A stretch of DNA of 64,000 nt from an uncultured Roseburia sp. (lineage in GTDB: Bacteria; Bacillota; Clostridia; Lachnospirales; Lachnospiraceae), in assembly GCA_934317215.1 (NCBI GenBank), contig CAKREH010000015.1, positions 1 to 64,000 on the forward strand, read 5' to 3'. The notes beneath the pieces are model-generated. The model was given only the letters and a program-made list of their open reading frames with translations, searched no databases and was not told the origin of the DNA. The position numbers were made by a program, and so were the translations under genes. This document shows positions 1-7,512 of this stretch, piece after piece; within the stretch, counting starts at the first letter, position 1, and every line of letters starts with the position of its first letter.

Positions 1-38
1 TTCTTTGTTTTGTTGTCGTTCTCGGCGACAGCTTGTTT

Positions 39-67
39 ATTATATCTTATCAAGTCTGTTTTGTCAA
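39..67 (-). promoter_or_regulatory. Strong sigma-A promoter, proximal copy of a tandem pair
   Basis: On the minus strand a perfect -35 TTGACA (62-67) is followed by a 17-base spacer and a perfect -10 TATAAT (39-44). It fires leftward out of the window. Its surroundings (AGTTCTTGACAAA before, ACAAGCTGT after) are repeated in the promoter 81 bases upstream. Tandem near-consensus promoters of this kind are typical of rRNA operons, so an rRNA operon just left of the window is likely, but that gene is not visible. Confidence 0.75.
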
Positions 68-119
68 GAACTTTTTTATTTTATTTTGTCGAAAGCTTTT
101 TCTTTCGAACAGCTTGTCT

Positions 120-148
120 ATATTAACTCATTCTCAAGTCTTTGTCAA
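120..148 (-). promoter_or_regulatory. Strong sigma-A promoter, distal copy of a tandem pair
   Basis: Minus-strand -35 TTGACA (143-148), 17-base spacer and -10 TAATAT (120-125). It shares flanking sequence with the promoter at 39-67, so the two appear to be a tandem duplication. It lies 31 bases beyond the 3' end of the tRNA-Ser(GGA) gene and cannot drive the tRNAs; it points to a transcript starting near 110 and running off the left edge. Confidence 0.7.
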
Positions 149-178
149 GAACTTTTTGAATTAATCATTCAAGCGAGC

Positions 179-267
179 GGAGAAGGAGGGATTTGAACCC
201 TCGCGCCGCTATTAACGACCTGCACCCTTTCCAGGGGTGTCCCTTCGGCCAGCTTGGGTACTTCTCC
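179..267 (-). tRNA. tRNA-Ser (GGA)
   Basis: An 89-base class II tRNA on the minus strand. The acceptor arms GGAGAAG and CTTCTCC pair exactly, the T arm contains GGTTCAAATCC, there is a long variable arm typical of serine tRNAs, and the anticodon loop reads CTGGAAA, giving anticodon GGA (codons UCC/UCU). The CCA end is not encoded. A second tRNA-Ser lies 44 bases upstream on the same strand. Confidence 0.96.
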
Positions 268-311
268 GAATTGTATTACATATTAATTTGTACTGACTTT
301 CATCAGCAAGC

Positions 312-396
312 GGAGAGGATGGGATTCGAACCCATGCGCCCTTTCGGACAAACGGTTTTCAAGACCGCCTCGTTATGACCACTTCGATACCTCTCC
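312..396 (-). tRNA. tRNA-Ser (TGA)
   Basis: Minus-strand class II tRNA of 85 bases. The acceptor arms GGAGAGG and CCTCTCC pair, the T arm carries GGTTCGAATCC, and the anticodon loop CTTGAAA gives anticodon TGA (reads UCA and UCG by wobble). The variable arm is long. No CCA is encoded. It is probably co-transcribed with the tRNA-Ser(GGA) downstream. Confidence 0.96.
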
Positions 397-490
397 GTAT
401 TTGTTTCGCACGAATCAGTGCAAAAAAGATTCTACCATCAACTTTTGTTTCTGTCAACAATTATTTTAACTTTTTTTCATTTTTTTCATT

Positions 491-1192
491 TCAGATGTTT
501 GAAGCGCCCTGTTTTAAGTACATTTCGGCGATCAGCATATCCTCCGGTGTGGTGATTTTTATATTCCTGTAGTTCCCCTCGATCAGCTTAACCGGCTGGT
601 TTGTTATCCGTTCCACCACCATCGCATCATCCGTAATGGCAGAGTCCTCATCTGCAAGCATTTTTCGATATGCCTCATATACAAGTGGATAGGAAAAGCT
701 CTGTGGTGTCTGAATCTGCCATACTTTTGAACGCTCTGGCGTCAATTTAGCATAACCGTCTTCATCTGCTATTTTGATCGTGTCTTTTACCGGCATTCCC
801 GCCACGCATGCACGATATTCCTTCACCGCCTGCATGGATCTTTCTATGATATCAGCCGACACTAACGGTCTCGCCCCGTCATGGATCAGCACATAGTCCG
901 CCCCCTCCGCTGCGCAGAGTCCCGCATATACAGAATGATATCGTTCCACGCCACCCGGCACGATTGCTTTTACTTTACCGATATGATATTTATCAATAAT
1001 TTCCCGTTTGCAATACGCTTCCTCATCTGCACCTGTGACAAGAACGATATCTGTGACACCACTCTCCTCAAATGCTTTTAACGCATAATAAAGAACCGGC
1101 TTTCCTGCCAGTTCAAGATATTGTTTATGAATATGACTGTGCATTCTTTTGCCGGTTCCTCCAGCAAGAACGATTGCTGTAAATTTTTCCAT
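491..1192 (-). CDS. ispD: 2-C-methyl-D-erythritol 4-phosphate cytidylyltransferase
   Basis: IspD transfers CMP from CTP to methylerythritol 4-phosphate in the non-mevalonate (MEP) isoprenoid pathway. The 233-residue protein has the usual family length. It shows the N-terminal nucleotide-binding loop LAGGTGKRM (residues 9-17) and the family motif HDGARPLV near residue 104. Its start codon overlaps the stop of tsaD as TAATG, indicating translational coupling. It is the last gene of a minus-strand housekeeping cluster starting around tsaE. No other MEP genes are visible here. Confidence 0.95.
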   Translation of the reverse strand: MEKFTAIVLAGGTGKRMHSHIHKQYLELAGKPVLYYALKAFEESGVTDIVLVTGADEEAYCKREIIDKYHIGKVKAIVPGGVERYHSVYAGLCAAEGADYVLIHDGARPLVSADIIERSMQAVKEYRACVAGMPVKDTIKIADEDGYAKLTPERSKVWQIQTPQSFSYPLVYEAYRKMLADEDSAITDDAMVVERITNQPVKLIEGNYRNIKITTPEDMLIAEMYLKQGASNI

Positions 1193-2217
1193 TAGCGTTC
1201 TCCAAGTTTTAAATTTGGAACAGCATTGAGATCTAACCCATCTCTCTGTCCATGTATAAAATCATAATAAGCAGCGACACCGATCATTGCCGCATTGTCT
1301 GTACAAAAAATCGGGGACGGATGATAAAACTGCACTCCTTTTTTCTCGCACGCCTCACGCATTCCTTCACGCAGGACTCCGTTGGAAGCCACGCCTCCTG
1401 CAATCGCAAATTTATCCATCTTAAACTCATCGATTGCTTTCATCGCATTCCCGATCAGAACATCCGTCACTGCTTTCTGAAATGATGCCGCAACATCTGC
1501 CTGTACGATAGGGATTCCTTTCATCTGGCAGCCGTTCAGATAATTTAAAACTGCGGATTTTAACCCACTGAAGCTGAAATCATATGGTCCATCTGCGATT
1601 TTTGCGCGTGGGAACTCCATCGCATGCGGATTGCCCTCATGCGATACTTTTTCGATTTTAGGTCCGCCCGGATAGCCAAGTCCGATCGCTCTAGCCACTT
1701 TGTCAAAAGCCTCCCCTGCCGCATCATCCCTCGTACGTCCTAATATCTCGTATTTTCCATAGTCCAACACTTTTACAAGGTGGGTATGTCCGCCGGATAC
1801 AACAAGGCATAAAAATGGCGGCTCTAAATCTTTATTCTCAATGTAATTCGCGCTGATATGTCCTTCGATATGATGCACTCCGACCAGAGGTATATTTTTC
1901 GCATAACTGATCGCCTTTGCCTCCGCTACTCCGACTAACAGTGCACCTACCAGTCCCGGTCCGTATGTAACACCGATTGCGTCAATATCATCCAGTGTCG
2001 TATCTGCGTCACTGAGTGCCTGCTCGATCACCTGATTGATTTTTTCAATATGTTTACGCGAAGCGATCTCCGGCACGACGCCGCCATATAATGTGTGAAG
2101 TGCAATCTGTGATGAAATCACATTGGATCTGACATTCCTGCCGTTTACCACAACTGCTGCCGCAGTTTCATCACATGAACTTTCTATTGCAAGAATCTTT
2201 ATCTCCTTGTCACTCAT
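1192..2217 (-). CDS. tsaD: tRNA N6-adenosine threonylcarbamoyltransferase TsaD
   Basis: TsaD is the catalytic subunit that transfers the threonylcarbamoyl group to A37 of ANN-reading tRNAs (t6A), working with TsaB and TsaE. The 341-residue protein has the ASKHA fold start ILAIESSCDET (8-18), the metal-binding HIEGH motif (116-120), and the later SGGHTHL and GGVASNG nucleotide-binding motifs. tsaB and tsaE lie upstream on the same strand, but tsaC is not in the window. The coding region overlaps the preceding hypothetical gene by 8 bases and ispD by one base, so it sits inside a tight operon. Confidence 0.97.
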   Translation of the reverse strand: MSDKEIKILAIESSCDETAAAVVVNGRNVRSNVISSQIALHTLYGGVVPEIASRKHIEKINQVIEQALSDADTTLDDIDAIGVTYGPGLVGALLVGVAEAKAISYAKNIPLVGVHHIEGHISANYIENKDLEPPFLCLVVSGGHTHLVKVLDYGKYEILGRTRDDAAGEAFDKVARAIGLGYPGGPKIEKVSHEGNPHAMEFPRAKIADGPYDFSFSGLKSAVLNYLNGCQMKGIPIVQADVAASFQKAVTDVLIGNAMKAIDEFKMDKFAIAGGVASNGVLREGMREACEKKGVQFYHPSPIFCTDNAAMIGVAAYYDFIHGQRDGLDLNAVPNLKLGER

Positions 2218-2788
2218 CTTCCGTATCTCCTTCGGTCTGATAAAATACTAAAATTTTCCATTTTCCATCTTTGTCTTTTCTAAGCACATAAGTCTGATTT
2301 GTACGGGTATAACTTTTATTTTCGTTCACAAAATAAGATGCCGTCACATAAGCACAGTCATCCCCGTCAATTTTCTGATATTTTACCTCATCACTGCTGC
2401 ACACAGAGGAGGACTCTATCTTTTTCGACTTGTCGTGATAGTCTTCTATATCGGCTTTCAGGTTTTTAAAATAATCATCTCTGGAATTGTTTTCCAACAG
2501 TTCATCATCCATCAGAAGTCTTGCCTGATCGCCAAGCTCATAAAGTTCGTCATCTGTATACTCTTCATCATAAAAGCAGGCAATAATACGATTATAAAAT
2601 TTCACAACTTCTCTTGGTGTTTCCGGGTAATTCTTTTCAAGATTCCTGGTAATCACTTTCTCTGCTTCCGTAAGGTCATCGTTATTTCCTGCAGAATTTC
2701 CCTTTTTCGTCGCAGTATACCAGAAAAGTCCCACAATAATCACAACACATACAACTGCAAAAATGATTTTCTGTCCATTCCTTTTCAT
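2210..2788 (-). CDS. Hypothetical membrane-anchored protein (DUF6715-like)
   Basis: A 192-residue protein of unknown function. It begins MKRNGQK followed by a single hydrophobic helix (about residues 6-22), then a Ser/Asn-rich linker and an acidic soluble domain, presumably extracytoplasmic. It resembles the small NTF2-like or DUF6715 proteins common in Lachnospiraceae, judged by style only. The start at 2788 is preferred over an in-frame ATG 33 bases upstream because GAGAGGGG lies 7 bases before it. It overlaps tsaD by 8 bases, and its upstream neighbour rnz ends 13 bases before the chosen start. Confidence 0.7.
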   Translation of the reverse strand: MKRNGQKIIFAVVCVVIIVGLFWYTATKKGNSAGNNDDLTEAEKVITRNLEKNYPETPREVVKFYNRIIACFYDEEYTDDELYELGDQARLLMDDELLENNSRDDYFKNLKADIEDYHDKSKKIESSSVCSSDEVKYQKIDGDDCAYVTASYFVNENKSYTRTNQTYVLRKDKDGKWKILVFYQTEGDTEDE

Positions 2789-2801
2789 ATGAATCCCCCT
2801 C

Positions 2802-3722
2802 TCAATTTTTCTCATCCTCAAACATCAGTTCCACACTCTTTCCATCTTTTCCAAGAAAAGCATAGGGGAAAATCTCCCTTACCCGCGGCATATAATCTTC
2901 TGCATGCACCAGCGACGGTGAAAAATGGGTCAGCCACATCTCTGCGACTTCCGCTTTTTTTGCCACTTCCGCTGCTTCATAAAAAGTCATATGCTTGTAC
3001 TGTTTTGCTTTTGCAATTTTTTCTTTTTCCGCATACATACCCTCGCAGATCAGAAGATCCGAATTTTTTGCAGAAGCAACAAGTGATTCCGTCGGTCTGG
3101 TATCGGTACAGTAAGTTACTTTGATTCCTTTCCGGGCAGCACCAAGCACCATATCCGGGGTATAATGTGTCCCCTCTTCCGTTTCGATCTCTTCCCCTTT
3201 TTGAAGTCTGTTCCAATATTTTTGTGGTATTCCATGCTCCTTCGCGCGCTCCACAGAAAATCTTCCGGCACGCCTGATCTCCACCGTATACCCATAACAG
3301 GTAATATTGTGGTTGACGCGGAATGCATGGATATGATATCCGTTTATTTCTATATCGGCTTCCGGTTCCGTTATTTCAATATATCGTATTTCAAACGGCA
3401 GTTCCGGTGCAATCATCCGAAGTGCCCCGACTACACGTTCTAATCCCTTTGGTCCAATCATAGTCAGAGGTTCTGTCCGCTCCGCATTGCCCATGGAAAG
3501 AAGCAGTCCCGGCAGTCCGCTGATATGATCCGCATGATAATGTGTAAAACAGATCACATCAATTGGCTTAAAAGTCCATCCTTTTTCCTTGATCGCGATC
3601 TGGGTTCCCTCTCCACAGTCAATAAGTAAACTACTCCCGTTATAACGCATCAGTGACGCCGTCAGCCAGCGGTGCGGCAGCGGCATCATGCCTGCAGTTC
3701 CCAAAAGACATACGTCTAACAT
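2802..3722 (-). CDS. rnz: Ribonuclease Z / MBL-fold tRNA 3'-endonuclease
   Basis: A 306-residue metallo-beta-lactamase-fold nuclease that removes 3' trailers from tRNA precursors. The zinc-binding motif HYHADH is at residues 61-66, with further metal ligands in HNITCYG, CDTRPTE and the C-terminal LTHFSP. Because both tRNA-Ser genes in this window lack encoded CCA, an RNase Z route of maturation is consistent. The start at 3722 is chosen because AGGAGG sits 7 bases upstream. That ribosome binding site is the end of the repeated leader element at 3724-3820; the frame stays open further upstream but only through the repeat. Confidence 0.93.
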   Translation of the reverse strand: MLDVCLLGTAGMMPLPHRWLTASLMRYNGSSLLIDCGEGTQIAIKEKGWTFKPIDVICFTHYHADHISGLPGLLLSMGNAERTEPLTMIGPKGLERVVGALRMIAPELPFEIRYIEITEPEADIEINGYHIHAFRVNHNITCYGYTVEIRRAGRFSVERAKEHGIPQKYWNRLQKGEEIETEEGTHYTPDMVLGAARKGIKVTYCTDTRPTESLVASAKNSDLLICEGMYAEKEKIAKAKQYKHMTFYEAAEVAKKAEVAEMWLTHFSPSLVHAEDYMPRVREIFPYAFLGKDGKSVELMFEDEKN

Positions 3723-3723
3723 A

Positions 3724-3820
3724 TAATCCTCCTTGTTTTGCGGAGCAAAATGCAATTTTGTTTTGTAAAATTTGCCCTCTGGTGAGCAATGCCCAGCATG
3801 CCGGGCATTGATTTTACTCC
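3724..3820 (-). repeat. R-type hairpin leader repeat, copy 1 (ends in rnz ribosome binding site)
   Basis: Minus-strand intergenic element related to those at 12343-12433 and 22948-23087. Shared blocks in order are CTCACCAGAGGGCA, AATTTTACAAAACAAAATTGC, TTTTGCTCCGCAAAACA and a terminal AGGAGGATT that acts as the rnz Shine-Dalgarno. The segments TTTTGCTCCGCAAAA and ATTTTACAAAACAAAAT can each fold as short hairpins. This copy also has a unique GC-rich palindrome (AATGCCCGGCATGCTGGGCATT) at its 5' side. Confidence 0.8.
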
Positions 3821-3822
3821 TT

Positions 3823-4053
3823 TTATACAAACTCTGTTACCTGTTTTTCCTCTGGCGGTATTGCAAACTTCTCTATCATTTTTTCATAACATGGCTCACA
3901 GATATCCATTTTGTGTATCCGCCCGTCTTTTTTATCGGAAAAATAGCCCCACTCCTTCTCCACCGTAAGGAATGAAGTGAGGTCCTTCTCAGATAAGAGA
4001 CAAATCATTTTTCCACAACAGTTACAATATATTTTCTGATCTTTTCTACTCAT
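3823..4053 (-). CDS. Small zinc-ribbon hypothetical protein
   Basis: A 76-residue protein of unknown function. Two cysteine pairs, CNCCGK near residue 10 and CEPC near residue 53, are spaced like a structural zinc ribbon. There is no signal peptide or membrane segment. The start at 4053 follows GGAAGG by 8 bases and is better supported than the ATG at 4089. It lies between rimI and rnz in a minus-strand cluster. Its end overlaps the beginning of the open frame preceding rnz but not the chosen rnz start. Confidence 0.72.
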   Translation of the reverse strand: MSRKDQKIYCNCCGKMICLLSEKDLTSFLTVEKEWGYFSDKKDGRIHKMDICEPCYEKMIEKFAIPPEEKQVTEFV

Positions 4054-4171
4054 TTTTCTGCCTTCCCATTCTGCAATACAGACAGACATTGTCCATGAGA
4101 ACCTATGCTGTCCACAGATATCTATTAATATCTATATTATACAAACAAGATTCTGCCTTATGTAGTGGGAA

Positions 4172-4609
4172 TTATTGGCCATATATCATAATATAGGCAT
4201 CCTCTTTCGGAAGTTCATAGAATCCCTTCCGCACGCCGTGATTTACAAATCCGCTGCGCTCATACAGACGGATTGCACTGTCATTCGAACAGCGGACTTC
4301 AAGCACGATCTTGCCGACCGAACGGCTCTCCGCCTGCTTTTTTGCCTCCGCAAGCAGCATGCCGCCAATGCCGCGGCAGCGCATTTCCGGTGAAACTGCC
4401 ACGTTTGTGATCTCACCTTCATCAATGGACAAATACATCCCGATATATCCTGAAATCTTATTATTTTCTTCCGCTACAAGAAAAATCGTGTTCGGCAGAC
4501 TGAGCGAATCCACAAATCCCTGGTAACTCCATGGCTGTGAAAAGATTTTTCTTTCCAGTTCACTTACCTGTTCTGCATCTTTTACCTGCATGGCTCTGAC
4601 TGTGATCAT
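4172..4609 (-). CDS. rimI: Ribosomal protein S18-alanine N-acetyltransferase RimI
   Basis: GNAT-family N-alpha-acetyltransferase (145 residues) that acetylates the N-terminal alanine of ribosomal protein S18. It shows the GEITNVAV strand (65-72), the acetyl-CoA pyrophosphate loop RCRGIG (77-82) and the C-terminal LYERSGF motif. The ATGA start overlaps the tsaB stop by 4 bases. The tsaE-tsaB-rimI(-tsaD) order is the classical arrangement, which supports the RimI assignment over a generic acetyltransferase. Confidence 0.92.
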   Translation of the reverse strand: MITVRAMQVKDAEQVSELERKIFSQPWSYQGFVDSLSLPNTIFLVAEENNKISGYIGMYLSIDEGEITNVAVSPEMRCRGIGGMLLAEAKKQAESRSVGKIVLEVRCSNDSAIRLYERSGFVNHGVRKGFYELPKEDAYIMIYGQ

Positions 4610-5310
4610 GCTAATCCGCCCTCTTTTCGTTCTCTCTCTGCCTGGGACAGGCGCAGATATTCCGGCTTATGTTCCGCAGCGGTTTCAACTTTTCCTGCTG
4701 CAAAATACTTCATGCCAAGTGCTGCAACCGCTCCTGCTCTCTGTTTATTGACATGTGCAGGGGCAAATGTATACGGCACACTGCAGCTTTCTGCTATATA
4801 CTCCTGAAATACCGGCACGCCATCCCCTAAAAAAGTAACCGGCTGTTCAAACTGGTTTACAATCGAAATAATCTCATCAATTCCAACTGCGCACTGTTCC
4901 TTTAATACTTCCATCTCATTACCTTCAAAAGAATACAAACCCGTATAGGTCTGGTTTCTTCTTGCATCCATAAGCGGGCATACAAGCCCCGCATGTCCAG
5001 CCAGATTGTATGCCAGTGCATCTACGGTCGGCACGTTGATGATCGGTTTATTTAATGCGAGTCCGAGTCCTTTTGCTGTTGCCGAACCAATCCGAAGCCC
5101 GGTAAACGATCCAGGTCCTCCTGCGATTGCGATCGCATCGATCGTATTTAAATCAAGTTCTATCATCTTTGCCACTTCATCTAACATCGGCAGAAGAGTC
5201 TGCGAATGCGTTTTTTTATAATTGACGGTGTATTCGCCAAGCATGTTATCGTCACATACAATTGCCACACTTGCCACCAGTCCCGAACTGTCTAATCCCA
5301 AAATCTTCAT
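4606..5310 (-). CDS. tsaB: tRNA threonylcarbamoyladenosine biosynthesis protein TsaB
   Basis: A 234-residue non-catalytic ASKHA-fold paralogue of TsaD. It dimerises with TsaD and is required for t6A modification. Typical motifs are ILGLDSSG at the N terminus, HSQTLLPM, and AGGPGSFTGLRIG near residue 65. The start at 5310 follows GGAG by 6 bases; an in-frame ATG 12 bases upstream overlaps that ribosome binding site and is rejected. It ends overlapping rimI and is preceded by tsaE with a 35-base gap. Confidence 0.94.
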   Translation of the reverse strand: MKILGLDSSGLVASVAIVCDDNMLGEYTVNYKKTHSQTLLPMLDEVAKMIELDLNTIDAIAIAGGPGSFTGLRIGSATAKGLGLALNKPIINVPTVDALAYNLAGHAGLVCPLMDARRNQTYTGLYSFEGNEMEVLKEQCAVGIDEIISIVNQFEQPVTFLGDGVPVFQEYIAESCSVPYTFAPAHVNKQRAGAVAALGMKYFAAGKVETAAEHKPEYLRLSQAERERKEGGLA

Positions 5311-5345
5311 TGTAAGCTCCATTCCCGCATGAATGAACTGATTTT

Positions 5346-5786
5346 TCAGTCTTCATGCTCTTTTATGGTAATTTTCCGGTAATCAAATCCTTTTTCCAGA
5401 TCCTTCTCGATCGTCACATCAAACCGTTTATCCGGAAGGATCTCTTCGATCAGGTTTGCCCACTCAATCATGCACAGACCTTCCCCGTAAAAATAATCCT
5501 CATAGCCGATCTCATCCATCTCCTCAATGTCGCCGATCCTGTATACATCAAAATGATAAAACGGCATTCTTCCTTCTTCATACACCTGTACAATTGTAAA
5601 AGTCGGGCTCGACACAGGTTCTGTGATGCCAAGTCCGTCTGCGATTCCCTGTGTAAAAACAGTCTTGCCAACACCAAGGTCTCCCACAAGTGTGTACACA
5701 TCTCCCGGCTTCGCCGTTTCCCCGATCTTTTTTCCAAGCGCATGTGTCTCCGCTGCGGAAAATGTCTCATAAACGGTTTCTTTCAT
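5346..5786 (-). CDS. tsaE: tRNA threonylcarbamoyladenosine biosynthesis ATPase TsaE
   Basis: P-loop ATPase of 146 residues that resets the TsaB-TsaD complex during t6A synthesis. The Walker A motif GDLGVGKT is at residues 35-42, and the family motifs SSPTFTIV and HFDVYR follow. Length is normal. A GGAGGACTG ribosome binding site precedes the start. It heads the tsaE-tsaB-rimI group; the gene upstream (YcxB-like) is on the same strand 51 bases away. Confidence 0.95.
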   Translation of the reverse strand: MKETVYETFSAAETHALGKKIGETAKPGDVYTLVGDLGVGKTVFTQGIADGLGITEPVSSPTFTIVQVYEEGRMPFYHFDVYRIGDIEEMDEIGYEDYFYGEGLCMIEWANLIEEILPDKRFDVTIEKDLEKGFDYRKITIKEHED

Positions 5787-5836
5787 AATTCAGTCCTCCA
5801 TATTTTTATGAGGTAAAATATCTACCGTGCACGAAT

Positions 5837-6334
5837 TTATTTTAATTTCACCCGGTACTTCGGCAGTTTTTCTTTTGCAAGCTCTGCAAGCTCACGGTAT
5901 TTTTCCCCTAACTGCTGCCTTGGGATCACATAGGCATTCACACGGTTGCTGTACACCAGCACATTATTTTTCGTGGACACCATCTTATAGACCTGATCCC
6001 ACATCAGCTTTGCATCTGCATCCCCCTGTGTAACGGAAATTCCTTCTTCATCCACACAGTAATGCAGACTGTTTTTCAATACCTCTGACGCCGCAATGCG
6101 CTGTTTCGAACGAAGATAAAGTGTCACCGGCATGTAAAACAGTATCAGCACTCCAAGCAAAATACCAGAAACCGTATAGGATGCTCCGCGTTCACTGTAT
6201 TTTGTACCTGCCGCAGCAAAACAGACGACTGCCGCTATCACGGAAATCCACCCGGATGCACCGGTGTATGTCTGGTACAGGTTAAAACGAAACATGTCCC
6301 TTGCGGTCAATGTTATATCAAATTCCAATCTCAT
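5837..6334 (-). CDS. YcxB-like membrane protein
   Basis: A 165-residue protein with two membrane helices in the first half (about residues 28-47 and 57-77) and a C-terminal soluble domain containing the pattern WDQVYKMVSTKNNVLVYSN ... VIPRQQL. That pattern is characteristic of the YcxB/bPH-like family of unknown function. The start chosen is ATG at 6334, 6 bases after GGGGGA. A TTG two codons upstream also exists. A Rho-independent hairpin lies upstream at 6387-6424. Confidence 0.72.
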   Translation of the reverse strand: MRLEFDITLTARDMFRFNLYQTYTGASGWISVIAAVVCFAAAGTKYSERGASYTVSGILLGVLILFYMPVTLYLRSKQRIAASEVLKNSLHYCVDEEGISVTQGDADAKLMWDQVYKMVSTKNNVLVYSNRVNAYVIPRQQLGEKYRELAELAKEKLPKYRVKLK

Positions 6335-6386
6335 CGTCAATCCCCCGCCATTTTAGAATCAGTTTAGTATAACATTTTTTGAAAAA

Positions 6387-6424
6387 AAAGAAAAGACGCA
6401 TTCTTTTTCTGCGTCTTTTCTCTC
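6387..6424. terminator. Rho-independent terminator, bidirectional
   Basis: Hairpin of AAAAGACGCA and TGCGTCTTTT with a short T-rich loop, flanked by A and T tracts on both sides. It lies downstream of ribU on the minus strand and upstream of the YcxB-like gene. Confidence 0.8.
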
Positions 6425-6486
6425 TGAAAACTCGTTACCGTCCACTCGTACCTCGTTCCAGTAACGAAACCTCTGTTATCTCCTGC

Positions 6487-7101
6487 TTATGACTGTCTTC
6501 CCTTTAAGATCGGAGAAATGTGTTTGTAGGTCACAAATGTGATGACTACGGAAAACATTCCTTTCATAAAGGTAAATGGCATATTAAAGCAGATTAAACA
6601 CTGTAAAATACTCTTCATGGACGGAGCGATCAGCTGATATGCTCCAAGCACTGCCTCCTGCGGCATGAAATTGTAATAGACCGGATATACCAGAAAGTAG
6701 TTTGAAACAATGCTGAAAGCACCCATGATCACTGCTCCTGCAATGGAACCGATCAGTGCAGTCGTTCTGGTCTTTTTGTATTTATAAAGAAGCCCTGCCG
6801 GCAGTACAAATGACACACCGAGAATAAAGTTTGAAAGTTCTCCGACTCCACCTGTGGATGTGATGAACAGATGAAGTACATTCTTAACCAGGCAGATGAT
6901 CACACCACAGAGCGGTCCCATGGCAAATGATCCGATCAGTGCCGGAAGTTCTGAGAGATCCATCTTGATAAATGACGGCATAAACGGCACGGAAAAATCC
7001 AGAAACATCAGGATATATGCCACTGCGGAAAGCATAGCTGTCACTGTCAGATATCTTACATTGACTCTTTTTACGGTTACTGTTTTGTTTGTTGCATCCA
7101 T
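6487..7101 (-). CDS. ribU: Riboflavin ECF transporter S component RibU
   Basis: A 204-residue integral membrane substrate-binding (S) component of an energy-coupling factor transporter. Five to six hydrophobic helices are evident, and the segment KMDLSELPALIGSF followed by MGPLCGVIICLVKN is typical of RibU. The ATPase and T components are not nearby, as is usual for group II ECF systems that share one module. The start at 7101 follows AAAGGAGA by 8 bases. An FMN riboswitch at 7304-7465 precedes it, which strongly supports riboflavin as substrate and repression by FMN. Confidence 0.94.
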   Translation of the reverse strand: MDATNKTVTVKRVNVRYLTVTAMLSAVAYILMFLDFSVPFMPSFIKMDLSELPALIGSFAMGPLCGVIICLVKNVLHLFITSTGGVGELSNFILGVSFVLPAGLLYKYKKTRTTALIGSIAGAVIMGAFSIVSNYFLVYPVYYNFMPQEAVLGAYQLIAPSMKSILQCLICFNMPFTFMKGMFSVVITFVTYKHISPILKGRQS

Positions 7102-7222
7102 TTCACTCGTCTCCTTTTCTCTTTTCGGAAAATGCGAGGGATTGTAAGCGTGTTTTTGTCTGCCGAAATATCTCATACAATAAAATGCACATTTCATGAA
7201 CATTCTGCTGTCTGAATACGAC

Positions 7223-7255
7223 AGAACCCCGGATGTAACCATCATCCGGGGTTCT
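7223..7255 (-). promoter_or_regulatory. Strong hairpin in the ribU leader, downstream of the riboswitch
   Basis: A perfect 13-base-pair stem (AGAACCCCGGATG with its complement) and 7-base loop, about 50 bases after the riboswitch aptamer and 120 bases before the ribU start. It could be the expression platform, but no clear U-tract follows on the minus strand, so a simple intrinsic terminator is uncertain. Confidence 0.55.
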
Positions 7256-7303
7256 ATCATGTAACAGAAACGTCTTTTCTGACGTCTTATCATTTACATG
7301 CTT

Positions 7304-7465
7304 ATCTTCTCTCATCCAGACTATACTGTCGGTTCCGGAATCTCACCGGATCAGCTGCCTTAGCAGGTCACGGACTTTGTAAATGACTCTGATCACAATC
7401 AGAACTTTACATCACCGTCGGTCGGGAATCTGCAAATCTTACTGCATCACCCTGCCCCGAAGAAT
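7304..7465 (-). ncRNA. FMN riboswitch (RFN element)
   Basis: The minus strand carries the conserved RFN blocks in order: CTTCGGGGCAGGGTG, ATTCCCGACCGACGGT, AGTCCGTGACC, GATCCGGTGAGATTCCGG, ACCGACAGT and ending GGATGAGAGAAGAT. It is followed after about 200 bases by ribU. The aptamer senses FMN and turns down riboflavin uptake when FMN is plentiful. The conserved core appears intact. Confidence 0.97.
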
Positions 7466-7512
7466 TAATATTATTTTTACGCTCTCTATTGTATGCATGT
7501 TTTTCTGATCTG

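Noticed and set aside
2435..3124. 229-codon plus-strand open frame
   Set aside because: Entirely antisense to the lipoprotein-like gene and rnz; no ribosome binding site and implausible composition.
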